A stretch of 64,000 nt of DNA from Epiperipatus broadwayi. Taxonomy: Eukaryota; Onychophora; Udeonychophora; Euonychophora; Peripatidae. Shown piece by piece: positions 1 to 10,239 of the stretch. The stretch lies in NCBI GenBank assembly GCA_028023455.1, contig JAQFVV010000023.1:496001-560000 (forward strand). The letters run 5' to 3'. Below the pieces are notes generated by a model, which was not told the origin of the DNA, searched no databases, and saw only the letters and a list, made by a program, of their open reading frames with translations. Within the stretch, counting starts at the first letter, position 1. Each line of letters opens with the position of its first letter. Made by a program: the position numbers and the translations under genes.

Positions 1-298
1 ATCTACCATAAGTTTGAATAATAAATGAAAATCAGAAAGTATAGTGCTATAATATCCCCATCCCAAGATAAGTTTCTAGTTTGTACTTTCATCAGTGACT
101 TTAAAGATTTAAAACTGGAACTAATATATTCATGCATCAAACAATCACCTTATACCTCTTTATACTCTTCAAATTAATATCCTAAAAATAATAAAAACTT
201 AACATTTTGAATGCAAGACAACTCTTTTCCATAGATCTATTTCTATAGATTTTAGATACTTAATATGTCAATTGTAAAATTATTCTACCTTCTAGCTA
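1..298. other. AT-rich non-coding stretch
   Basis: No open frame of useful length, no repeat shared with the rest of the window and no splice-flanked coding stretch was seen. It ends at the left target-site duplication of the element at 315. Confidence 0.5.
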
Positions 299-314
299 GA
301 TAAATTGATACTAA

Positions 315-524
315 ACAGGCAAAATTCTCCATACAGTAGTGCCACCCTGTACCAACCAGAGTAATCAATGGATGCCAGAAGGCTTGTGCATAAAATCCCC
401 ATCTAGTGCCTACTCATCCAATATCCCCAAACTAGTTTCTGGCTTGTGGCCTTCGTCAGTTAGGAACCTTGGATCTGAGAGCACTGCGCCTAGATCTTAG
501 GATAAGAGATCGTGATCACGTGAT
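315..524 (-). mobile_element. short interspersed element of the palindromic family, 16-bp target duplication
   Basis: The 16-base word gataaattgatactaa occurs directly at 299-314 and again at 525-540, bracketing a 210-bp insert. Positions 315-460 match the elements at 48580-48773 and 49562-49785, including the terminal motif acaggcaaaa and the block agtaatcaatggatgcc. The far end (461-524) differs from the other copies, which instead carry an inverted copy of the terminus there. The long duplication is typical of target-primed retroposition rather than of cut-and-paste TIR elements. On the minus strand 435-459 reads CTGACGA, a GGC/GCC hairpin and GAAAC, which resembles a hammerhead core (see findings). 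Insertion and family are clear; the mechanism is inferred. Confidence 0.75.
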
Positions 525-540
525 GATAAATTGATACTAA

Positions 541-1877
541 CAAAAATATCACATGATCCATTCAAGTACTTACTCTTATAGAATATTTGATTAACAGATG
601 AGAATCATGAAATATTATTATTTAATAATAAAAACAATAATTAATTAGTCATATATATTTAACAAATAATGTGTGCCATCTTCAAAGTGATATTTAAACA
701 TAGTGATAGCTGAGCAATTAACCAAATTAAGATTTTTTTTTTTTTTTACTTTCCTCAGTTATAATCAATCAAGAAACTGTTTAGCTCTTTACCGTTGTGC
801 TAAGTGGCAGCAGTTTATGTCATTAAAAAGCTTGAAAACCCAAAAAAATTTTAGGCCATTTTAAAAAAATGACATCCATATAATGACATTCTTTAATACT
901 AATAACAAAAATATTTTAAACTAATGTTTAAAAAAAAATCTATTTTTAACTTTATAAAAATAATAAAACCATTCATGTAAAATGCAAATACATATATAAA
1001 AATTGAATATGTCTGTACTTATAACACACATTTATGGCAAAACAAAGCTCCACATAAAAGTAATCTGAATCTTTTGTATACATTACCATCTGTTATCCAG
1101 TAATAAATACAAAATAAAAAAGTGACAAGATAAAACAGCCATTAAACTGTCTACTGCAATGCCTTTCTGCACTCTCATATAAAACAGTGGAAGCACTACT
1201 CCCATATCTTCCAATAGCTGGGTGATTAAGAATTTAAACATTTTTTTATTCTTGTTTATACTATATCTAAGATTAGCTAGATACTCATTTACTGATCATT
1301 GAAGGATGGTTCTCTGAAATGGGTATAACTAAATAATAAGTCAGTCCACATTCAAATCCAGATAATAAAGCACAGTGGGAAGATATGTTCCTCAAACACA
1401 ATATGTTTGTATTCTATTATTTACATATTATATTCTTTAAATTAAGCTACTTATCAATTATATTTTTATAATTGGCAAATAACATAATTTACTGATTAAA
1501 ATTAATGATTAAAAGTGAGATGTTTACATGTTCGGCCAAACTGTTTTAAGAGGATAGGCAAGAGATAACAAACTAACATTGATAAAGATGGATTATTTCT
1601 GACTGATCATAGTACTTTATTAGCATACATAATTTTAGAATAATTTATAACTTTGATATAACCCAATTCGATGAAAATACCTTTTTAAATTCAATACACT
1701 GCTTAACTATGATAATTCTTTTATTATAAAAATGTTTTAGTGGAATCTATTCTAATTTTAAATAGCCAATACCCTGAGTAGCTACACATCATTGAATCAA
1801 CTCCCAATCAGCCAATTTAATAAAACTATTGCAATCTGTCTTCCACTTTGGTATTTGAATATCAGCTTATCTCCTAG
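541..1877. other. AT-rich stretch without a supported gene
   Basis: Poly-A/T tracts and low-complexity sequence. A minus-strand stretch at about 1080-1240 is open in two frames for about 45 codons but lacks decisive splice or homology evidence, so it is not called. 1741-1877 would be the intron preceding the candidate exon at 1878. Confidence 0.4.
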
Positions 1878-2092
1878 GCATCCCACAGTATAATAAACAA
1901 AAAACAATGCCCATATCTGGACCTAGATTTCTACCTAGGATCTACATTCCAATGAAAATATTACTTGACTCAGAACACCAACCAGAAACCCCAACCTCTT
2001 CACATACAAATCTACAAAGTCTAACAGTAGATATTCCTCCTCATCAACATTCTAATAAAACCTTTAATATTCATGGCTTTCTAAGTAATTAA
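1878..2092 (+). CDS. candidate terminal coding exon, unknown protein
   Basis: A plus-strand frame runs open from an AG acceptor (1876-1877, after the pyrimidine-rich ttatctcctag) to TAA at 2090-2092, about 71 codons. It reads GIPQYNKQKTMPISGP then FLPRIYIPMKILLDSEHQPE and ends HGFLSN. Its content (rich in Pro, Ser, Thr and His, balanced codons) looks more like protein than the surrounding AT noise. Entry would be in a split codon, with two bases of the first codon inside this exon. I recognise no domain; the peptide is hydrophilic and probably disordered. No partner exon was found upstream in the window, so an ORF within a decayed repeat remains possible. Confidence 0.33.
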
Positions 2093-2223
2093 ACATTCAA
2101 TCATTTTTCGGTCTCTTCATTTTATCAAATTATTTATCCCAAGGCACTTGGAGACTTCTAGAAAGGAAAGCACTGAAAACAAATGATATTTTAATCATTA
2201 TTGAGTGTACTTTGCTATTGCTT

Positions 2224-2319
2224 TTTTTTTTTCTCATGTGTCATAGCATCAGCCGGGAAGCGAACCCGCTAACCGGGGATAAGCAGTTGTCGCTGACCTC
2301 TCGACCACCAATGCTTGAC
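2224..2319 (-). mobile_element. tRNA-derived SINE, family 1
   Basis: On the minus strand it begins gtcaagcattggtggtcgag, has an A-box-like segment (ggtcgagaggtcag), a B-box-like segment (gggttcgcttccc), then ctgatgctatgacacatgag and a poly-A tail of about ten. The 11-bp word tgctattgctt flanks it at 2213-2223 and 2320-2330. Five further copies lie in this window. At about 96 bp it is hardly longer than a tRNA. Confidence 0.85.
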
Positions 2320-2330
2320 TGCTATTGCTT

Positions 2331-4070
2331 ATTACTACCAATACTCCTTCTTTTGACATAAATTATTCCAGCATTAAACTGAAGAGCTACATCATATACT
2401 TTAATGAACCTTTTAAAACATCGTTAAGACGCATTATATTAAGTTTAATTTTTTTTCTAATTTAAAAAAAAAAAAACTATTATTAGTAACCATAACTACA
2501 TAAAATCAATAATATTTAGTTACGAAACTAAAACAAAAGTTTTTTTTTCTTTCTTACAGTTTCTCGTATATTGGATTAAGTTTTAGTTTTGATAAAATGA
2601 ATGCGGAGTGACTTTGTAATCCAGTCTGATTAAACTTCTTTTTTTCTCTTTTCCATCCTCAAGAGAATTCAATTTTAAAAATCAACAATATATAATAAAA
2701 CTATTTTCATCCTTCTTATTATCAGATGGAAAAAGTTCCAGGAAAAATTAAAAAAAATGTTTATTATTACGATCTGTTTACTGTTTCTTTTGCATAAAAT
2801 ATCCCTGCTTAGGCTAGATATAAAATGTTGCTGAGATGAAGATAATCTATAAATCATTTTAAAAATAAAAAATATCAAATTGCAAAAATAATAAAAAAGT
2901 GAAAAAGAAAATTGAAAAAAAAAACAACATTCATAATCACCACAATTCAAAAAAAAAAAAAAAAAAGAAGAAAAAATTCATGTCAGCATATCTATATATT
3001 TTCTAACTAGAGTGGACATAGATAACTAAACAAAAGGGTGCTATTATTAATTTATAATACATTATTTGGCCATCGTCTACTACCCTATCAGCAATTCATT
3101 CAAATAATTCCATTTTTAATACTTTATTCCAGTTTCAACTATCTTCATGCAGTAGTGGTGGTCACGTGATATATTAATGTTTTAATTCCGTGGTTTCCAA
3201 ATATTCCATTTTGAGAAAGATTGTCATGAGTTAGTTATTCTGTTAAATTATGAGTGGAATATTATCCGCAACAACAAAAAAATACATGTAAATGACATTT
3301 TAAAAACAACTGATTGGTTCCATTGGAAGTCATGTAAAGAAAGTTTAACATCAGAAGAGGGAGCCTGAACTATGATCCAAGAATCTAGTTTTTAAGTCAA
3401 ACTCTATTACAAAATGAAACTGCACAGAATCTAAACAATATATTCACTATTTTGAAATTTTATTCAAAATCAAAAAATTCAAGTATATTGCATTCACTAA
3501 TAAGATAAACACTTAAATCCAGTTTGATGATTCTGAATGTTAGCATTAATAATTATGTTTTGATATTTTATGATTAAATATTATTTATTTAAAATTATGT
3601 TCTGAAAATAAACTTTAGTGATATTTAGAAATCACTTGAATCTGATCATTATTGCAAGAACACATAAAATATTATTTAATTAAAACTCCATCAAGCTTAA
3701 ACAGATTTTCTTCTATTCTTCCTTCTTCAATCTTTTTAGTACATATGTTCCAGAATCTCTATTATATCCCATAACAATTTATATATAACAAATTTTGAAT
3801 TACCAGCTAAATTTAAACTCAAACCTTAATATCTAATGGAACATTGTGAATGTGTTTAAATATAGGTTGTGTTGCTGTGTTTGATGGAATTTTGACTGGT
3901 TTCCAGATTGCTGCCAATACAATATCAGTTGTGACATATATTCAGCAGAGATTGGTTGATTTTATTTTCATAAACCATTGCCATCTAAAAGATCATAAAA
4001 TTTCTATAGATGGCTCAAATTAAATTAACATTATTCAGAATTGCTACATATTGATGTGGTGTTAATTAGT
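2331..4070. other. AT-rich stretch without a supported gene
   Basis: Only low-complexity A/T runs and short chance frames. A 38-codon open stretch near 3908-4023 (+) follows ttccag but has no supporting context. Confidence 0.4.
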
Positions 4071-4074
4071 TATT

Positions 4075-4075
<1 letters not shown>

Positions 4076-4108
<33 letters not shown>
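4076..4108. repeat. (CA)n/(TA)n microsatellite
   Basis: About ten CA units run directly into about six TA units. Confidence 0.95.
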
Positions 4109-4159
4109 GTAACAATAAAAATGAGCTATGAAAGAATGGTCCTGGATTAATAACACTCC

Positions 4160-5360
4160 ATGAATTGTGGCAACATTTGTAACAGAATGAAAATATAGCC
4201 CATCTACTGATCACCATTTGTAATAAATTGGAAATGAAGACAACAATAATGGAACAACACTGTCTTATAAATAATAATATGTCCCTGTTGGACATGCCAT
4301 TTGTAATAGAATAAAATGATGGCAAAGGATGAGGAAGATAAATCTTATTATTCCTCATGACTTGAAATACCATTTATAACAATATAAACTACATTCAAAT
4401 GCTATTTATAACTGAATAAAATGATTCAAAGATGGATAACAATAATGATCTTAATATATTTTACAAATTTAGAAACTATGTATCATCATCATCAACCATT
4501 ATTAATCCACTGCAGGATGGTCTCTCCAAGTTCAATCCATCTTCTCCAATCTTTAGGTTCTCTTCTCTACATCACCCCTGCACACTTTCTTATTTCATCC
4601 ATCCATCTCACATGTGGCTTCTTTCTGAGTCTTTTACAGTCTTTTGGAATCCAGTTTAAGATTTCAATTGTCCACCTATTATTATATCTTCTCGCAATAT
4701 GTCCAGCTCAATTTCACTTCAGTCTTTTAATTTTTTCACTGAGATCAATAACACCTGTTTGTTCTCTTATCCATATATTGCATTTTCGATCTCTTCTTAT
4801 TACTCCTAACATGCATCTCTCCATACTTCTTTAAGTGGTCTGAAGTCCCTGTATTGCTCTTCTATTAAACTATTTATAATGAAATGAAAATGTTAAAAAT
4901 AATAAACAAACACTGTAATAGAATTTGCAAATTGAAACACAATATAATCCAATAATTAATCACTAACTATAACTAAATAAAATGAAAACAATGCTAATAA
5001 AATGAAATTAAATACAATACTAACAAAGCAATATTATCTCAAAACAGTAATATATCCAATTGTAATGGAATACAAGATGTAATGATGATAAAAGGTTTTG
5101 TTAACTTATAGATTTAAATATGTATAAAACTTTCTCTTTTAAAACTATAAATTCACAACATCAAATTGTAATAAAAAATAAAATATCTCAATATTAAATT
5201 ATAATAAAATATAATACACAGAATCAATTAATCTAGCATATCTCACCTCCTTCACAAATTTATAACAATATAAAATAAAGTCAACCCTCTAAATAATCTT
5301 AAAGTTTACAATATCCAATCATGACAACATGAACCAAATGAAAGATTCTTATTTGGCATT
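4160..5360 (+). repeat. degenerate dispersed short-repeat field
   Basis: A loose motif close to catttataacagaataaaa recurs near 4166, 4215, 4300, 4371, 4402, 4868, 4910, 5057 and 5165 with variable spacing (about 30-90 bp). It is interrupted by the RTE fragment at 4480-4865 and continues towards the Penelope-like fragment at 5364. This looks like a decayed satellite or an internally repeated element; the period is not regular enough to define a monomer by eye. Confidence 0.4.
4480..4865 (-). pseudogene. RTE-like LINE fragment, 3' end of the RT ORF
   Basis: The minus strand carries the same C-terminal block as the copies at 11380-11750 and 46250-46600: a TEK/R-type segment, then LKW..AGHIAR, an RW/RK-rich block, MRWMDEIRK and a terminal LERP/SCS block ending in a (GAT)n-like tail, seen on the plus strand as tatcatcatcatcaaccatt at about 4481. 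Plus-strand ORFs here (4421-4834) are antisense artefacts. The copy is 5'-truncated, the usual state of LINE insertions. Confidence 0.7.
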
Positions 5361-5363
5361 TAT

Positions 5364-6096
5364 ACAAATATTATTATAATAAATAAAATTAAAAGTGTGT
5401 GAAGTGCTTGAAAGAGAAGCTATAAAGAGTGCAAAAATATTAAAAGCTTAGGGCTTTCGAGGCAGGTTGCCTCATATTCATAGCAATACTGAGCATTGCA
5501 GAACAGAGAGATAATGGTATTATGCAAAATACATGCAAATTATTTAGATAGCCCAGCGTTTGGAGATGTCGAAGCAGGCATTGCATCTAATGATAGAGTT
5601 ATTGTTACCAGTAATGAAATATGGCTCCCTAATTTTCCGTTTGATGTCGTTTTGCTCTATGCAAATTATCTTGGGGTTAGAGGGTTCGAATATATGGCCG
5701 GTCTTCTTAGAGTGTTCCAAAAATGTTGATGAATTGTCATTATTTTTCTTTGCTCTATTGTAAGTGTATCTATGATGAGCGGTACTGTTGGTTATGCCGG
5801 CTTTGATCTCATCATAATAAATGGTACGGCATCCGGGTTGAGGGCATGAGATGCTATAAATGATGTGGGAAAACAGAGGCATATTTCATTACTGGCAATG
5901 ATAACTCTATCAATAGAAATAATTTGCATGTATTTTGCATATTATCATTATCTCTGTTCTGCACTGCTCAGTATTGCTATGAATATGAGGCAACTCTCCT
6001 CAAAAGTGTTAAGCTTTTAATATTTTTGCACTCCTTATAGCTTCTCTTTCAAGCACCTCATATGTTTTTATTTTATTTATTATAATATTAAGAGAG
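5364..6096 (-). mobile_element. Penelope-like element fragment with inverted terminal arms
   Basis: About 180 bp at 5364-5544 recurs in reverse complement at 5918-6096 (for example gtgcttgaaagagaagctat at the left and its complement near 6040). The similarity extends inwards: 5586-5625 pairs with 5878-5910, with about 45 bp missing from the right arm. Between the arms lies an ORF resembling the GIY-YIG domain of Penelope-like retroelements (5544-5882). Penelope-like elements are known to carry terminal repeats (pLTRs), often partial and in inverted orientation, which matches this layout. The reverse transcriptase is absent, so this is a short 3' remnant. Confidence 0.65.
5544..5882 (-). pseudogene. 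GIY-YIG-like endonuclease domain of a Penelope-like element (remnant)
   Basis: The 112-codon minus-strand frame starts MPLFSHIIYSISCPQPGC and includes TIYYDEIKAGIT, HHRYTY, FLEHSKKTGHIF and an R/E-containing segment KRKIREPYFITG. This order (IYxIxC..C, YYGxT-like with G, H-R, S..LxxH....H, REA-like, I/N near the end) is the layout of the Penelope GIY-YIG domain, a single-strand nicking endonuclease that prepares the target for reverse transcription. The GIY-YIG tyrosines and a CxxxxC pair are visible, but the ET of YYGET reads DE, and the element has no RT, so it is almost certainly inactive. Family assignment is from motif order only. Confidence 0.6.
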
Positions 6097-7359
6097 AAGT
6101 TTAAAATTCTTAATAATTTACAAATATTATTAACAAATCACAATGGTTTATCCTTCAAACCAATAAAGCTTAGTTACTTAACTTTAAATTATAATTACCC
6201 TAATATGTCTAATATTACTAATAATCTCTTATAATCAAATGTCAATATCAAAGCTTAGTATTTAAATTAAATTTACAATCTATATTGATGAGCTTTAAAT
6301 TTAATCAAAGTAAATCATTTTATTTAATGGAATTCAAATACCAATTTCAATATATGCTATTACAATTTTATAATATAATTTAATTCATTAGACAATAGTA
6401 TTGTATATGAAAAACTGAAGTAGAAAAGAAAATGGATAGTCAATAATAAAACAGACTGCATCCCAATATAGAATAGTGAGCTGAACAATTGAACTGATAA
6501 TAAATACAACTGGGAAATTCCAAATCACATGATCATGCGGAGATAATGTAAATGGAGCTTAATAATAATTAACTTTGATAATAAGATAAATGATCAAACT
6601 GAATAATTTCTCAAAAAATTAATTATTTTTACATGAAACTATTTATTCTTTTGCTTTGAAGAGATGAAATCCCACCCCACTCCTTATATTTATCACTATT
6701 AAAGTAATTATATGTAATAGGTATCCTATAAAAATATATATGTCAATAAAAATCATTTTAGTTCATTCGTAATTACTATTAATATTTATAACTAAATGAA
6801 TATGATACTAACAAGTGAAATATATTAGGTTTTGTGAATTAAATATTAAATCTGTTAAAATGCTTTTTATGTTTTATATAAATGTGAAAAACATTTTTAT
6901 TACAAGCATACAAGCAACGAAATACATAGGTAACAATGATTTTTCTTTTAAAGAAAAAAATATGCTTTTGGCTAACTTGAATGCATAGTAATGGTAAACT
7001 AATAATACGTAAGTATTAATACTACAAATGGCCATACTGTGATGAACTAATTATAATAGGATAGCAGAATAAAATGGAGCCACAATATTCACTATACTTT
7101 GTTTCAAACTCCCTTTCATATATCATATATAGAAGATAACAACTCATTTTATTTATAAACTACAATAACATGCAAATATAAATTAATACTTTTTTATATG
7201 TATAGAATGCATATAAAATTAAGATTATAGTGCACACAAAAAATGTTAAAAAATAATAATATAATTAGTAATGATAAACTTAGAGATTATATATAATTAC
7301 TGCCTATGTATCAGCTTTTTTGTATTAACTCAAAAAATAAAAAATAATTAAAAACTTAC
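6097..7359. other. AT-rich stretch without a supported gene
   Basis: Low-complexity sequence with no shared repeats or splice-flanked frames noticed. Confidence 0.4.
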
Positions 7360-7498
7360 TATATCCTATCTTTATTTTTTTTAAAATAAAATGGATACAC
7401 AGTTGAAATCTTTTTACCGACTTTAATCTTCCAAATGCAATACAATAACATCTATTAGGAATGTATAGTGACATATATTCTATCCAGAAATTTAAGGA
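7360..7498 (-). CDS. candidate internal coding exon, unknown protein
   Basis: On the minus strand a T-rich acceptor (ttttttattttaag) precedes 139 nt open in one frame only, followed by a consensus GTAAGT donor (plus-strand ac at 7358-7359). The frame gives 46 codons: SLNFWIEYMSLYIPNRCYC, then IAFGRLKSVKRFQL and KKIKIGY, leaving one base for the next exon. Hydrophobic and basic residues alternate; no known motif was recognised. Both splice sites are good, but the base composition matches background, so this could be chance. Confidence 0.28.
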
Positions 7499-7689
7499 CT
7501 TAAAATAAAAAATCATATTTTAACATGATTATAACTTTTGGCTGTTTCAAGAGTACAAAAAATACAGAAAATAGAAGAGTTACTGTTTTTGAATATACAA
7601 TCTATTCATGAATGTGATATTTTTCTTTCAGTACAAATTAATAACTTTTTGTCATTTATTAAGAAAAATATTAATTTTCTTAAATTAAA

Positions 7690-8385
7690 CTTACATTCAA
7701 ATATCAGCCTTTCAAGCTAATTGTGCATACGCTTTTGCGAGTGTTAATAATAATAAATGAATACTTCCCTCTCCAATACAAGATATAGTATTTATGCAGG
7801 AATAAAATGAATCTATTTATTCCTATGACTCAAATGCTTATATATGAGCAAATCTGAAGTACTGGCAAGGAAAGCGTGAGGATGGAACACTCACTTTAAA
7901 TTACTATATACGATGTCTGGAGAGGGAAGTATTCATTTATTATTATTAACACTCGCAAAAGCGTATGCACAATTAGCTTGAAAGGCTTATATTTGAATGT
8001 AATACAATTGTAAACATGCACTATATAAAAATAAATGCTTATTTACATATGATTAAGTTTCAGTTAGAGTGACGTTTAGTAAATTCTAGACAATTTCACC
8101 GGTCATTCATTCAGACATCGTATATAGTAATTTAAAGTGAGTGTTCCATCTTAATTCTTTCCTTGCCAGTACTTCAGATTTGCTCATATATAAGCATTTG
8201 AGTCGTAGGAATAAATGGATTCATTTTATTCCTGCATAAATACTATATCTTGTATTGGAGAGGGAAGTATTCATTTATTATTATTAACACTCACAAAAGC
8301 GTATGCACAATTAGCTTGAAAGGCTGATGTTTGAATGTAATACAATTGTAAACATGTGCTATATAAAAATAAATGCTTATTTAAA
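7690..8385. mobile_element. compound inverted and direct repeat (foldback or terminal-repeat element)
   Basis: Three related blocks are visible. 7921-8045 and 8262-8385 are direct repeats (both begin agagggaagtattcattt and contain aagcgtatgcacaattagct). 7690-7920 is the reverse complement of 8113-8345, with the same aatctgaagtactggcaagg segment seen inverted near 8170. The result is a head-to-tail pair plus one inverted partial copy. This is the kind of arrangement left by Penelope-type pLTRs or by a foldback transposon; no coding sequence remains to decide. Confidence 0.7.
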
Positions 8386-10239
8386 TTAAACTTAGAAAAT
8401 ATATTATCAAATAAAATAGTATTCTATTAAACTTTTGAATTAAAAAAATGTGAAAGAAAAGTGATTTTCTTTTGACATACTTAACATGAAAAAAAGAGTT
8501 AATAAATGAAAATACATTTAAATTAATGAGTCCTGTAAATGAGAAAAAATCTTTGCAATATTTCATTTGCTATATATATATTCCTAAAATTTAATAATTT
8601 TTATTTTTTTTTAAATAACAATTTTTGTTAGTTTATTTCATCATAATAAGGCATAATATAAATGTATACTTTTCAAATTATCAATGATAATCAAATCAAT
8701 GTTTGGAATTATTGCATCATAATATCTTTTCAGAATACTGAGTGCATTTAACTCCAAATTATTAGAAAAAGGAATAATCTGATAAGATAGTTTTTTTATT
8801 TATATTTAATGTTGTCAAAAGTTGTTTAACTGGGTACCATTTTCAGGAATGAAAAGCTTTACTGCAGACAATATTTTAACCCTTTTTCAATAATATTAAT
8901 TCTTCCCAATTACTGCTTCCATATATTAACTAGTGTACTGTAAAGCATGGGTATTGAAAATGATGAGTATATACTTTAAACTATTCTTAACTAATTAAAT
9001 CATGGAAAAAAAACATGCATATACAAGAATGAAAATAAACTGAGATTGCAGTGATCTAATAAATTAATAACAGAATTAAAATAAAAATAAAATAAAGAAT
9101 GTGATATAACTACATCATAGTTATATAAAATATACATTATATTGATTGAATATACACATTCTCAGTTATATATTGGTCTCTTTAGCATCATTATTATCTA
9201 CCATGACAATGGAATTTCTATTCATTGAATTTCAGACCTTGAAATATATGACAAATAATTTGTTTCAATTATACTACAATTTAAATGTTAGCATATAACA
9301 AAAGGTATATTAAGGTAAATATGGAGATTCTTAAATTATCTTAATGATGGATCTCAAAAAGGCTGAGATTTTATTCCCAATTATCTTACATCTATAAATG
9401 AATGAATAAAAATTTCAAATTATATATCTTTAAACCCAAGTCTTTTTCAGATTTAAATAATGAAATTTCTTATTGGTATGATTTACACAGAATATCTAAG
9501 CATAAGTAATGTTTAACATCTTAAATAAACTATTTTCTTGCACTTTCATAGGTCAATTTCTTTCCTTGAAATGGAAAGACCACTATTCATTTAAAACAGG
9601 GCTCACTTTTCTTGCATGATTATTCCTAGATTCATGTGTGAATTATCCATCAGTAATCTCATAAGCTGGTCCTCTTAATTTATCAATGCTAATTATGGTA
9701 TGCAGTCACCAGAAGAGCTGATCAATACATTTCTTGATAGAGTAGATAAAAGTCTATAACTTAAGGCTCCATTATAAGTTTTGATATGACATCAGTCTCT
9801 CTGTAAGCGCTATATGATTGAAAAAATGATGAGCAGATCTTCACATCTAGTAACCCTTAGCAAGATATTCTGAAAATCTATAAGCACAAATGTGAATTGC
9901 CATTCTCATAATTGGATAATATACTGAAAGTACTCTTCGATACTGATAGATTATCTTAGTTCCTTATTTTGTAGATAAATAATGAGGCAGTGGGAAAGTT
10001 AATGATATCCTTTTACTATGCCAAATTCACTATTTGCAACAATTATTCATACAGACTGAGTGTGAATTATCTAAGAATATTCTTTGTGAACTGACTTTCA
10101 TAACCTTTTTATATTGCCACTCATTCATTATCCAAAAAAAAAAAAAAAACCATTTTTTTCCAAAGCTTAGAAGGTAATCTACTAATCTGTAGTGTTACAA
10201 AAATATTTTTGACTTATTACTTGGTAGAAAAGAATAAAA
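8386..10239. other. AT-rich stretch without a supported gene
   Basis: A somewhat higher-complexity part lies at 9560-10080, but all frames are broken by stops every few codons and no family was recognised. Confidence 0.4.

Noticed and set aside
1000-1240. Possible minus-strand exon (open in two frames, acceptor cacccag, GTAATG donor)
   Set aside because: Two competing frames, no homology and no partner exon; cannot be separated from chance.
4421-4834. 137-codon plus-strand ORF and its overlapping companion
   Set aside because: Antisense to the RTE-like 3' fragment; rich in Leu/Ile/Ser from reverse-complemented Lys/Glu/Arg codons, no motif.
7690-8385. CRISPR-like repetition
   Set aside because: Few long repeats in mixed orientation, no regular spacers; the window is eukaryotic.
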